A stretch of 64,000 nucleotides of DNA from Annona cherimola (lineage: Eukaryota > Streptophyta > Magnoliopsida > Magnoliales > Annonaceae): positions 29,482,133-29,546,132 of the forward strand of contig CM059975.1 of the NCBI GenBank assembly GCA_030490835.1, in the 5' to 3' direction. A program made the translations under genes and the position numbers. The notes beneath the pieces are model-generated. The model was not told the DNA's origin. It was given only the letters and a program-made list of their open reading frames with translations, and made no database searches. Below are positions 63,540-64,000 of this stretch, piece by piece; positions within the stretch are counted from its first letter, which is position 1, and every line of letters begins with the position of its first letter.

Positions 63540-64000
63540 GCCTTTGTTTTTGTGCATTCTCATGTAATCTTCTTCATTTTTAATATGTTGATGATTGATG
63601 CAAAATTTAATCCACTTATTTTATTTAATATTATTTGTTTAGTTGGGAAACCGAGTTTCGTTCAAATTCAATACATGCATGAACCATAGTTAATTACTTG
63701 AAAATAAATATATTCATGTGTAAAAGTAAAATGATCAGATCCATTTATATATATGTTGAATGTAATAATACTTTATAGAATTATTTAGTTACAAAATAAT
63801 AATAATTTTCAATTTAGTATTAGATCATTTTATTATGTTGATATTACACATTTGTAGATGGGATCATGCACATAAAAATATTAAACAAATAAAAAGTTTC
63901 TATGATAATATAAAAGTATGCTAAATAAAGTAGATGAATCAAATTTTTCATCAATTAGCAAGATATTAAAAATAATGAAAGTTACATATAAGAGGCTTTA
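63540..64000. mobile_element. D-H family MITE (copy H), cut by the window end
   Basis: CTCATGTAATCTTCTTCATTTTTAATATG-type start (landmarks ATTGATGCAAAATTTAATCC, GTTTCGTTCAAATTCAATAC, GATCAGATCCATTTATATA, TTTTATTATGTTGATATTACAC, AAGATATTAAAAATAATGA). The right end lies beyond or near 64000. Confidence 0.65.

Overview
This window reads as nuclear DNA of a flowering plant. It is AT-rich, its genes have GT-AG introns (one of 5.0 kb), the protein families are plant families, and the space between genes is packed with plant-type transposons: hAT, Tourist, TRIM, tRNA-derived SINEs, LTR remnants and foldback elements. I cannot name the species. Long, transposon-filled introns fit a moderately large genome.

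I can support five protein-coding genes. From left to right: (1) an intronless ATL-type RING-H2 ubiquitin ligase at 1226-1810 (+). (2) A nine-coding-exon nucleotidyltransferase of the HESO1/TUTase type at 14974-30237 (+), rebuilt as 848 residues, with a C-terminal tail of tandem repeats of about 64 residues. (3) An eight-exon choline-phosphate cytidylyltransferase at 31515-36993 (-), rebuilt as 310 residues, convergent with gene 2. (4) A five-exon pectinesterase without a PMEI pro-region at 39718-43659 (-), rebuilt as 399 residues. (5) An intronless VQ-motif protein at 55835-56509 (-) with a palindromic W-box pair just upstream of its TATA box. In the three spliced models every exon phase joins and no stop codon falls inside. 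The genes look like unrelated neighbours, not a cluster.

Transposons. Region 1-13.7 kb holds Tourist MITEs, a foldback element, a SINE with a 13-bp target-site duplication, a probable Ty3-type LTR carrying a nested hAT element, and a three-level nest (hAT in Tourist in Tourist, 10942-13249). The introns of gene 2 hold MITEs, an LTR end and a 403-bp foldback element. The introns of gene 3 hold a complete TRIM retrotransposon (181-bp LTRs, 5-bp duplication) and a second SINE. The last intron of gene 4 holds foldback copies. Region 44-55 kb holds LTR-like sequence, a LINE RNase H fragment, an inverted copy of the intron MITE, a second hAT relative and more foldbacks. Region 57-64 kb is almost all repeats, plus one GC-rich island I could not assign.

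I found no plausible new multi-gene system. The most unusual items are the repeat-tailed nucleotidyltransferase, the foldback families that share stems and a loop motif but differ at their tips, and the MITE families that share an internal core under different terminal repeats. No tRNA, rRNA or CRISPR was seen.
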